This document shows, in pieces, positions 1-5,836 of a stretch of 6,631 nt of DNA. This DNA is from Nitrososphaerota archaeon (GTDB lineage: Archaea; Thermoproteota; Nitrososphaeria; Nitrososphaerales; UBA183). The notes below the pieces were generated by a model. The model did not search any database and was not told the origin of the DNA. It saw only the letters and a program-made list of their open reading frames with translations. A program made the translations under genes and the position numbers. Location: assembly GCA_029785235.1 (NCBI GenBank), contig JAFMAA010000003.1:1-6631 (forward strand), in the 5' to 3' direction. Positions within the stretch are counted from its first letter, which is position 1, and each line of letters opens with the position of its first letter.

Positions 1-1695
1 TATCTCCTCCGGGAGGTTCACAGTGCTGGAGATAGCAGTGTCGATATGCTTCTGGATGGTCGCCTGCATCTTCACCCTCATCTCCGGTTTGATTTGGTGG
101 GCGGTGACGAAGTAGTTGGGGAGTTGACCCTCGTCTCTTGCTCCCGTGGCTGCCATGTACTCCTTCACGAGCGGGTGGAATACCTTGAACTCTCCTTCGC
201 TCAGCGACTTGCTCCTCCGTGTATAGTAGAGTGCGAAGACAGGCTCGACCCCGCTACTAGTCCCAGCGAGGATCGATCCGGAGCCCACGGGCGGGATCGT
301 GGTGACGGCGGCGTTCCTGATGCCCTGGGTCTTGATTTTCTCCTTCACCTTCTCACCCAGTCTTGAAATGAACGGCTGTGCCAGGTGCTTGTCGGCATCG
401 AACGCGGGGAAGCTCCCCTTCTCCTTCGCAAGCTCGGATGAGTAGTCATAGATCACATTCTTGATCCTCTCGAACAGGTGGTCTACGAACCCGATGGTCG
501 AATCCTCGTCGTACTTCAGCCCCAGCTTGATGAGCATGTCCCCCAGCCCGGTAATCCCCACTCCGATTCTCCTGCTCCAGAGGGATGCCTCTTTTTGCTG
601 CGGGAGCGGGTGCCTTTCTGCATTATAGTCAAGGACGTTGTCCAAGAACCTCACCCCATATTGGGTGGCTCTGGTGAGCTGGTCCCAGTCGATGCTCGCG
701 CGTTCGGTGAATGGGTCCTTCACAAAGGCGCTCAGGTTAACCGAGCCCAGGCAGCAACATCCATAGCTTTCAAGAGTCTGCTCGCTGCAAGGATTGACCC
801 CCTGTACCTCCATGCCGTTGTACTCGGTGGTTGACTCGCGCTTGATGGCATCCCAGAAGAGTACCCCGGGTTCCGCAGACTGCCAGGCGCCCTTGACCAG
901 AGACTTCCAAACCTCCCTAGCCCTCACGGTGCGGTTCACCTCAACCTTCTCGTTCTTGAAGTGGAGTAGGAAGTCTCCGTCGGTCTCAACGGCCCTCATG
1001 AAGTCATCGGTGATCTTTACCGAGATGTTGGCGTAGTTGACCCTCTTGAGATCCCGTTTCACGCCGATGAAATCCACCACGTCGGGGTGGTCTATCCTGA
1101 TGGTGATCATGAGAGCTCCGCGCCTCCCCGCCTGGCCAATGGTCCCAGTAGTCGTCGAGAGCAGTTCCATGAAAGAAACCGAGCCAGAACTGTAGATGGC
1201 TGAATTATTCACCGGCGCACCCCTCGGCCTCAGGACCGAGATGTCCGTCCCCACCCCCCCGCCGAAGCTGTAGGTTCGGGCGGCTTCCTTGCACCAGTCG
1301 AATATGGCTTCAATCGAGTCTTCTTTGATCTTGAAGAAATAACAGTTCAGGAGCGTGGACTTCCTCATCTGTCCTGCGCCGAACAGGACCCGGCCTCCGG
1401 GGACGAAGCGATAGTTCTCAAGGAGCCAGTAGAACTTGTTGGCCCATTCTCTCTTCTTCTCTTCGTCTTTCTCGGGCGAAGCGAGCTCCTTTGCTACCCT
1501 GCGCCACATATCGGCCGGGATATTCTCCATCTGTTGCCCCGTCGCGTCTCTCAGAGCATACTTCTCATAGAAGACCCGGGCGCGCAGCTCGTCTCCTCCG
1601 AACGCCGCCAGAGTCTCAGCGGGGATTCTGACTTCTCCTCTCGTCGCCTCTCCTACATCCGGAGAGTCGTGTGGTTGTTCAACTATCGACGTCAT
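1..1695 (-). CDS. nrdJ: Class II (adenosylcobalamin-dependent) ribonucleotide reductase, 5' part of gene
   Basis: Reduces ribonucleotides to deoxyribonucleotides in the cytoplasm using a B12-derived thiyl radical. I translated the minus strand from the ATG at 1695: 565 codons stay open to the window edge, so the C-terminus (with the usual cysteine-bearing tail) is missing. The radical site is N301-P-C303-S-E305, the Asn/Cys/Glu set of class II enzymes. The redox pair is C118 (LLNCYF) and C314 (CCCLGSVNL); the 303-to-314 spacing equals the 322-to-333 spacing of Thermotoga NrdJ. RIGVGITGLGD (about 392-402) and the phosphate loop PPVGSGSILAG (468-478) are also present. There is no N-terminal ATP-cone and no intein in the visible part. 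A TATA box at 1725-1732 predicts a leader of only about 7 nt. An in-frame TTG at 1710 is an alternative start but lies upstream of the predicted transcription start. The gene follows an NrdD-like regulator gene on the same strand. Confidence 0.95.
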   Translation of the reverse strand, partial: MTSIVEQPHDSPDVGEATRGEVRIPAETLAAFGGDELRARVFYEKYALRDATGQQMENIPADMWRRVAKELASPEKDEEKKREWANKFYWLLENYRFVPGGRVLFGAGQMRKSTLLNCYFFKIKEDSIEAIFDWCKEAARTYSFGGGVGTDISVLRPRGAPVNNSAIYSSGSVSFMELLSTTTGTIGQAGRRGALMITIRIDHPDVVDFIGVKRDLKRVNYANISVKITDDFMRAVETDGDFLLHFKNEKVEVNRTVRAREVWKSLVKGAWQSAEPGVLFWDAIKRESTTEYNGMEVQGVNPCSEQTLESYGCCCLGSVNLSAFVKDPFTERASIDWDQLTRATQYGVRFLDNVLDYNAERHPLPQQKEASLWSRRIGVGITGLGDMLIKLGLKYDEDSTIGFVDHLFERIKNVIYDYSSELAKEKGSFPAFDADKHLAQPFISRLGEKVKEKIKTQGIRNAAVTTIPPVGSGSILAGTSSGVEPVFALYYTRRSKSLSEGEFKVFHPLVKEYMAATGARDEGQLPNYFVTAHQIKPEMRVKMQATIQKHIDTAISSTVNLPEEI

Positions 1696-1701
1696 AACCT
1701 T

Positions 1702-1711
1702 AGCCTGCAAC
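1702..1711 (-). promoter_or_regulatory. 10-base motif GTTGCAGGCT at the nrdJ transcription start
   Basis: The minus-strand 10-mer GTTGCAGGCT lies between the nrdJ TATA box and ATG, over the predicted transcription start. The same 10-mer covers the start codon of the NrdD-like regulator (3922-3931). A role as an operator bound by that regulator is inference; chance cannot be excluded. Confidence 0.3.
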
Positions 1712-1724
1712 CCCGGTGCTCGTG

Positions 1725-1732
1725 ATATATAA
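1725..1732 (-). promoter_or_regulatory. TATA box of nrdJ
   Basis: TTATATAT on the minus strand, centred about 33 bases before the nrdJ ATG. With the usual archaeal TATA-to-start spacing of about 26 bases, transcription would begin near 1702, giving a nearly leaderless mRNA. No Shine-Dalgarno sequence at useful spacing is visible. Confidence 0.65.
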
Positions 1733-1800
1733 TTCCGAGTCGGCTTATCTCTAGTTAACTATCTTAGCGGGGCCAGCACTTTTCTCGACGACATGAGACG

Positions 1801-1812
1801 TTCACCTGTGAA
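1801..1812. repeat. Inverted repeat TTCAC-CT-GTGAA upstream of nrdJ
   Basis: Perfect 5-base arms around a 2-base centre, in the 147-base spacer between the regulator stop and the nrdJ ATG, about 70 bases upstream of the nrdJ TATA box. It could be a binding site for a dimeric regulator or a small hairpin at the end of the regulator transcript. The short arms make chance plausible. Confidence 0.3.
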
Positions 1813-1823
1813 TTGATATTGAC

Positions 1824-1828
1824 AAAAA
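1824..1828 (-). terminator. Possible T-run terminator after the NrdD-like regulator gene
   Basis: A run of five T on the minus strand starts 14 bases past the TAG stop of the regulator gene, after a GC-rich stretch. Archaeal RNA polymerase can terminate at short T-runs. Together with nrdJ having its own TATA box, this suggests separate transcripts, but the run is short. Confidence 0.35.
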
Positions 1829-1842
1829 GCCGGAGCCGTGGT

Positions 1843-3930
1843 CTAGCCGGCCGTTGAATACTGAGACGTAGCCACCGACTTGCATCTAGGGCACCTGGTC
1901 GCGCTCTGCGGCAATTTCGCGCCGCAGTTTCTGCAGACCGATATGGTTCTGTCCACCTTGAAGTATGAAAGTTTCGGCGTCGCGTTGAGGATGAGGTTGT
2001 ATATCCCCCTCACTTCGTCAGTAGACCCATCCAAAGTGACGGGAATCCCACCGCGTAGTCCTGTGGAGAGCTTCGCCACGTAGTCCATCTTCTCCGGGTT
2101 CTCTAGGTCTCCGAGAAGGAGCCTGGGGGCCTGGGTGTATGCCCCTTTCATGAGAGGCTGGAGGTTCGCCTTCCCATATTTCTCAGAGTCAAGACTCGCG
2201 AGCCTGAGCGCCCCATCCAAGTCAAGCATCGCCACGCCGAGCCTGTCAATTTTGGTCGACTTGTCGTCTGCCACTTGGGTGGCCGTCCCCACAATCTTGT
2301 CGGCTAGCTCATAGCGGGAGGCCGTCGTCGGGTCCCTTATCAGGCTGGCAAGGGTCTCCTCGAGGCCGACCAAATTCATGATGAGCGGCATCGTGTCCGA
2401 AGTCACCACGTCAGAACCAGACGCCAGCGATGGGAGTAGGCCTCTCTTCAGCGCCCTCTCAATCAGCCTCCTCCTCGTCGAAAGGGCATCAGCTGCTACT
2501 CCGATGAGGAGCGCCAGCTTCGCTCTGAAGTACGTCTCGTCTTGATTGGAGTCATAGGCGAGCCTTGGGAGATTCAGGCTGAGTCCATGGAGGACGCTGA
2601 TGTTATCTGCCTGGGCCTCCTGGGAAAGTACGTTGGCGTTAAGCCCGAGGAAACTCCTCCGCTGGTCCGAGGAGAAGAACGCAATTCTTCCTCCGTTGAA
2701 TATAATCGACGCCGCGTCCTTCAATGTCTTGGTCTCATCCACCCTGTTGGGCTTCGCCAGAAGGAGCCTGACATCAGGCCTGGGCGTCTCTTCGACATAG
2801 CTTCTGTATGCACCGAGAGCAGCGTCCAGGGTCTTGTCTAGAACTTCTCGGCCGATGTCATCGTGCTTGTACGGATTCAGATCGATGCTGATGGCCGGAC
2901 CTGTCGCTCCAGCTACGGGTGAACCGATGACTTCATAGAACCTCAGGAAGAGCGATTCGAGTTCCCTCTTCCCCTTGGATCTACAGTACGGGCCGATATA
3001 CTGGAGGAAGTTACGAAAGGTCACCTCATCGGATGCTTCCCTCGTGAGCATGGACGCCATGTTGAGGACTATATTGAGCGCCCTTTCGGCGTTCTCAGGG
3101 CTCGGTATCATCGAGGTATTGAGTATCTTCCCCTTCGGATTGAGCCCTGCCGACCTCATTGAGAGTAGGTCGACAAACACGGTGTCGGGGGAAAGTCCCC
3201 AGGAGCCCGCATTAGTGATGTGAATGTCGCCTGAGAGGTGGGCGTCCGCCACGTCTCTTGGTAGCTGCTCCAAGAGGAGGTACTCAGAGAACACCTGTTT
3301 CCCGGTCTGGTGAATCAACGACTCGACATTCCCACCGTCGTCCCCAGCCTTACTCAAGAGTTGGGTGACGTCGTATATCGGCATGCCCAACCTAGTGAGC
3401 TTGTGCCTGTATTCCTCCATGCTGTGCTCCACAAGGAGTGCGTTGACTATCTCTCGGATGAGAGGGGCAGTCAGGTATTGGGTCTGGAACTTGTACAGCC
3501 TAGATTCGGTCTCGCTAGTGATCTTCTGGGCCAATTCCACCGGCATCCCTGCTTCCTTCACCAGAGATTGAAGTATCTTGTTGGCGTTGAATTCTTCCAT
3601 CGTCTGGTGCGAGGTTCGCACGTACAGCTTCCCGCTCTCTACGAGAGACTGCTCTTCTATCTGCCTGGTCAGATTGAGCACGAGCCGGCCCAGGTTGGTG
3701 ACCGTATACTTCCTCTCCTGCCTGTTGAGCTGGATGAGGAGCTGCTTCACGAGCTTTCGTAGGTGATAAGCAAACTTCCCAGACTCCTTCTTCGACTTGA
3801 AGCCAGCCAGGGTTTTCAGCGCGCTGTAGGTCAGAGGACCTTTGATGTTCAGAATCCTCAGTATCTCCAGCCTCTGCGGAGACGCTATGACACTGTAGAT
3901 TGTCTTGACCCTGCGAGGAGCAGCCTGCAA
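1843..3930 (-). CDS. Winged-helix / ATP-cone / catalytically dead NrdD-like fusion protein; probable ribonucleotide reductase regulator
   Basis: 695 residues, TTG start with an in-frame TGA seven codons upstream. An ArsR-like winged helix (about 5-92; SPQRLEILRIL, FAYHLRKL, YTVTNLG) is followed by an ATP-cone (about 100-190; TAPLIREIVNALLVE), an NrdD-like body (about 205-660; NLPRLAY at 453-459) and a zinc site (C666, C669, C680, C683). The protein stops 12 residues after C683, so the glycyl-radical loop that normally follows is absent. NrdD's GDIHIHD is GDIHITN here (234-240), with no Cys after it; the MCCR-type active-site segment is SSDQRRSFLG (420-429), again without Cys. C316 is the only other cysteine. 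Catalysis is therefore very unlikely. Lying just upstream of nrdJ, it is best read as a nucleotide-sensing DNA-binding regulator of deoxynucleotide synthesis, comparable in logic to bacterial NrdR (zinc ribbon plus ATP-cone). The domain calls are strong; the regulatory role is inference. Confidence 0.85.
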   Translation of the reverse strand: MQAAPRRVKTIYSVIASPQRLEILRILNIKGPLTYSALKTLAGFKSKKESGKFAYHLRKLVKQLLIQLNRQERKYTVTNLGRLVLNLTRQIEEQSLVESGKLYVRTSHQTMEEFNANKILQSLVKEAGMPVELAQKITSETESRLYKFQTQYLTAPLIREIVNALLVEHSMEEYRHKLTRLGMPIYDVTQLLSKAGDDGGNVESLIHQTGKQVFSEYLLLEQLPRDVADAHLSGDIHITNAGSWGLSPDTVFVDLLSMRSAGLNPKGKILNTSMIPSPENAERALNIVLNMASMLTREASDEVTFRNFLQYIGPYCRSKGKRELESLFLRFYEVIGSPVAGATGPAISIDLNPYKHDDIGREVLDKTLDAALGAYRSYVEETPRPDVRLLLAKPNRVDETKTLKDAASIIFNGGRIAFFSSDQRRSFLGLNANVLSQEAQADNISVLHGLSLNLPRLAYDSNQDETYFRAKLALLIGVAADALSTRRRLIERALKRGLLPSLASGSDVVTSDTMPLIMNLVGLEETLASLIRDPTTASRYELADKIVGTATQVADDKSTKIDRLGVAMLDLDGALRLASLDSEKYGKANLQPLMKGAYTQAPRLLLGDLENPEKMDYVAKLSTGLRGGIPVTLDGSTDEVRGIYNLILNATPKLSYFKVDRTISVCRNCGAKLPQSATRCPRCKSVATSQYSTAG

Positions 3931-3931
3931 C
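3922..3931 (-). promoter_or_regulatory. 10-base motif GTTGCAGGCT at the start of the NrdD-like regulator
   Basis: Second copy of the 10-mer found at the nrdJ start. Here it spans the TTG start codon, which is also about where a leaderless transcript would begin. It extends into the near-palindrome GCAG-G-CTGC. Autoregulation by the encoded winged-helix protein would fit but is inference. Confidence 0.3.
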
Positions 3932-3954
3932 GCGACCGGACGTCGAGGTCAAAA

Positions 3955-3962
3955 GTATTTAA
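3955..3962 (-). promoter_or_regulatory. TATA box of the NrdD-like regulator gene
   Basis: TTAAATAC on the minus strand, centred about 28 bases before the TTG start. The spacing predicts a leaderless transcript beginning at or within a few bases of the TTG, which supports that start choice. Confidence 0.6.
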
Positions 3963-3972
3963 CGCTATGACG

Positions 3973-3990
3973 ACTCGATTTCATTCGAGT
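3973..3990. repeat. Inverted repeat ACTCGA-N6-TCGAGT between tRNA-Pro and the regulator promoter
   Basis: Perfect 6-base arms with a 6-base spacer, 10 bases upstream of the regulator TATA box and 10 bases past the 3' end of tRNA-Pro. It could be an operator for a dimeric winged-helix protein or a hairpin ending the tRNA transcript. No T-run follows it on the minus strand, which weakens the terminator reading. Confidence 0.4.
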
Positions 3991-4000
3991 TACGATTAGA

Positions 4001-4108
4001 TGGGGTCGCCCGGATTTGAACCGGGGATCTCAAGCGGACTCGGCCCTTCGGCGACGGCTGGAAGGACACCCAAGGCTTGAAGCCTAGACCAGACTAGCCG
4101 ACGACCCC
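4001..4108 (-). tRNA. tRNA-Pro (anticodon UGG) with an intron
   Basis: The minus strand folds as a full cloverleaf of 76 nt once a 32-nt intron is removed. The acceptor stem is GGGGTCG/CGACCCC with discriminator A. The D-arm has the AGTCTGGTCTA loop closed by GGCT/GGCT with G-U pairs at both ends. The anticodon stem is CAAGC/GCTTG with loop C-T-TGG-G-C, the variable region is AGATC, and the T-arm is CCCGG-TTCAAAT-CCGGG. The anticodon TGG lies at 4072-4070. No CCA is encoded. The gene begins 28 bases past the stop of the DNA glycosylase gene; I see only a weak AT-rich stretch (ATAACTAT, overlapping that stop) as a possible promoter. Confidence 0.95.
4037..4068 (-). other. tRNA-Pro intron with a bulge-helix-bulge splice motif
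   Basis: A 32-nt intron after G37, the canonical archaeal position. Exon CTTGG (32-36) pairs with intron CCGAG as the central helix. Flanking 3-nt bulges G|TG and TC|C carry the two cuts, and TCCTTC pairs with GAAGGG inside the intron. This is the form cut by the archaeal tRNA splicing endonuclease. The central helix can be drawn with 5 rather than the usual 4 pairs. Confidence 0.9.
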
Positions 4109-4136
4109 TGCGTTATTCGGTCTAATCCTCAGATAG

Positions 4137-4739
4137 TTATGGGTTCTGGGGTGAAGATGGTTTCCCTCCTGACACGAAGCGGTTCCCCACCTCGAAGAAC
4201 CTCCATCTGTTCGACCACCCAGCAGACACCCCCACCCTGGTGCTCGTCAAGACCTTCCTAGGTTTCCGCCCGTGTTCTAGGAAGAGCCTGTCAGACGTCA
4301 CGAGGTCTTCCCCGCCTAGTCCGTTGCCTATGCCCAGAGCCTTAGTCAAGTTTCCAGGCCCCGAGGCGAGCCTGATTAGGGGAACCGACCCTCTGTTCTT
4401 CGACATGACATGGATTCCTTCGTATGGTTCAATCGCTCTCAGCAGTACCGCGCCGGGTGCCCCCTGTGGTTCTGTGGTGACATTCAGACAGTAGTGCAAG
4501 CCCATCGTGAAGTAAATGTAGGCGCGTCCCGGCGGCCCGAACATCACACGGTTGCGCGGGGTCATGCCTCTGTAAGCGTGACTCGCAGGGTCCCTCGGGC
4601 CTCTGTATGCTTCCGTCTCGACGATGGTCCCTGACAACCTTCTGCCCCTTGTTACCCGGACAAGGCGGCACCCGACCAGGTCCCTCGCCACCTCGGGGGT
4701 GTATCTGTCATAGAACTCTCTCGGAATGCGGTTGCGCAA
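4137..4739 (-). CDS. DNA-3-methyladenine glycosylase, AAG/MPG family
   Basis: Base-excision repair enzyme that flips out and removes alkylated or deaminated purines such as 3-methyladenine and hypoxanthine. 200 residues, normal for the family. Aligned by eye to human AAG, the catalytic Glu is E43 in VETEAY, and the pocket residues correspond to Y45, H54 and Y76; N86 and R101 are also kept. The family block TPRNRVMF is at 60-67. The odd point is that the human intercalating Tyr162 corresponds to M79 (FTMGLHYCLN). The start is TTG: an in-frame TAA lies ten codons upstream, no ATG intervenes, and the family's usual PREFY beginning follows at residue 6. A TTAATTAA box about 31 bases before the TTG implies an almost leaderless mRNA. 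It precedes tRNA-Pro on the same strand, with no evident functional link to its neighbours. Confidence 0.93.
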   Translation of the reverse strand: MRNRIPREFYDRYTPEVARDLVGCRLVRVTRGRRLSGTIVETEAYRGPRDPASHAYRGMTPRNRVMFGPPGRAYIYFTMGLHYCLNVTTEPQGAPGAVLLRAIEPYEGIHVMSKNRGSVPLIRLASGPGNLTKALGIGNGLGGEDLVTSDRLFLEHGRKPRKVLTSTRVGVSAGWSNRWRFFEVGNRFVSGGKPSSPQNP

Positions 4740-4936
4740 AGTCTCTCTCGGTTCCGCCCGACTCCGTTAATTAACCAGCTATGGCCCATCCGCGCATCGA
4801 GGTAGTCTCTGGCTGACCTGCAACTCCACTCGACGTCCGCTATGGCTACCCGGCAAAACATGGATTTGGAGTACCACGTCCAGGGCGGCAGGACCATGAC
4901 TGCCTCGAGAGAGGGGAAGGTGAGGGTGAAACCCAG
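4740..4936. other. Spacer between the archaeosortase and glycosylase genes; no convincing gene
   Basis: 197 bases holding the glycosylase promoter at its lower end. On the minus strand a pyrimidine-rich stretch (about 4902-4929) follows the archaeosortase stop. The archaeosortase reading frame stays open after its TAG for 95 codons, to 4652, but the last third overlaps the glycosylase gene in another frame. I recognise no family in it and see no promoter or ribosome site for an internal ATG at 4897, so I do not call it a gene. Confidence 0.5.
4767..4774 (-). promoter_or_regulatory. TATA box of the DNA glycosylase gene
   Basis: TTAATTAA, centred about 31 bases before the TTG start, predicting a leader of about 5 nt. 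The AT-rich octamer stands out in a GC-rich spacer. Confidence 0.5.
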
Positions 4937-5836
4937 CTACGGTGGTCTGTATGATGTTCCAGAGATGGAGTAACCGGCCACGCCGCTCCTTCCAATCTTG
5001 GAATAGACCGTGAGCGCTGCGAGATAGAATCCGAGAAACATAGCATATCCTATCCAGTTGTGGACTCCCCAGAATGTCGAAGCCCCATCGACGTACCCCA
5101 CCCACATCAGAAGGAGTATCCTGAGCGAATTGAGCAACGTCAACACTGCCACCCCCGCGACCGCGACGACAGCCGTCGATCGAAGGTCCTTCTTCATGTC
5201 CAAGTGCATGAGAGCGAGCAGGCCAACGAAAGTTGTTATTGAAATGATACTCGAGCATCCTGGCGCGACAAAGCCGTTGACCACGTCCCCTGTCCTTGAA
5301 AACAGCTGGAACTGGGTACCCTGCCAAACCACGGGGAGTCCGATTATGCCGACAAATCTCGAAGCCAGGGCCGTCGACGCATAGGCCAGCGGTTCGCCGA
5401 ACGCCCACTGGAGCGCAAACGGCGCACCCAGCCCCACGGTGTAAATCCCCGCATAGGGGAGGAGGAGGCCTTTCGTCAGAGGGTTGACGATCAAGGAAGC
5501 AGCATAGATGGTGAAAATGACCGAAATGCCCGCTGTCACCACCGTCTTGCCTGTAAGCGGCTCAGACAGCCACAGCACTGCCAGGATCCCTGCACCAAGG
5601 CCTCTAACTCTGAGTTCGGACACTGGTCCACCCTCAGCCTCAAGCAGGCCGCGAAGCTCCTTCCACCGCAGTGCGAAAATGAGGGTCAGTAGTGCGGCGA
5701 AGGGGACGGCCGGGAAGATGCTGCCGAACGTGTCTCCTAGTGACTGGCCCAGAAGGTTGAGAAAATTTGGCGCAGTGGCCAGGCAGAATGCGGTTCCTGC
5801 CCCAACCCAAGCGGCGAATCTGACTGCAGCTCTCAA
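4937..5836 (-). CDS. Archaeosortase (exosortase/archaeosortase family membrane transpeptidase)
   Basis: 299 residues, polytopic, with about eight hydrophobic segments from residue 5 to 278. Family members cut a C-terminal tripartite signal of secreted proteins and probably attach the new end to a lipid anchor. The Cys-Arg-His catalytic set is visible: C194 in APGCSSI, R239 in NSLRILL, H259 in VHNWIGY, each at or near the outer end of a membrane segment as in the family. The start is a TTG whose last two bases form part of the upstream gene's TGA (TTGA overlap), implying translational coupling. The upstream gene encodes a secreted protein with a PEFP-type sorting signal, the probable substrate. 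I cannot assign the subtype (ArtA, B, C and so on) with confidence. The C-terminal tail (280-299) is short and soluble. Confidence 0.92.
   Translation of the reverse strand: MRAAVRFAAWVGAGTAFCLATAPNFLNLLGQSLGDTFGSIFPAVPFAALLTLIFALRWKELRGLLEAEGGPVSELRVRGLGAGILAVLWLSEPLTGKTVVTAGISVIFTIYAASLIVNPLTKGLLLPYAGIYTVGLGAPFALQWAFGEPLAYASTALASRFVGIIGLPVVWQGTQFQLFSRTGDVVNGFVAPGCSSIISITTFVGLLALMHLDMKKDLRSTAVVAVAGVAVLTLLNSLRILLLMWVGYVDGASTFWGVHNWIGYAMFLGFYLAALTVYSKIGRSGVAGYSISGTSYRPP

Noticed and set aside
46..1036. Plus-strand open frames opposite nrdJ (46-366, 478-834, 794-1036)
   Set aside because: They lie antisense to a fully open, motif-rich nrdJ frame and resemble no family.
1..1695. Intein in nrdJ
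   Set aside because: Reductase genes often carry inteins, but the conserved active-site segments visible here are uninterrupted.
1843..3930. Annotation as a working anaerobic ribonucleotide reductase (NrdD)
   Set aside because: Both active-site cysteines and the glycyl-radical loop are absent, so the name would mislead.
3515..3952. Minus-strand frame of 145 codons overlapping the start of the NrdD-like gene
   Set aside because: Out-of-frame shadow of the winged-helix region; low-complexity hydrophilic sequence with no recognisable domain.
4937..4939. Pyrrolysine-type readthrough of the archaeosortase TAG
   Set aside because: No pyrrolysine genes are in view, the NrdD-like gene also ends in TAG, and the extension shows no recognisable domain.
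4779..5408. Minus-strand frame of 209 codons overlapping the archaeosortase
   Set aside because: Shadow frame: the overlapping frame carries the archaeosortase Cys, Arg and His motifs and membrane pattern.
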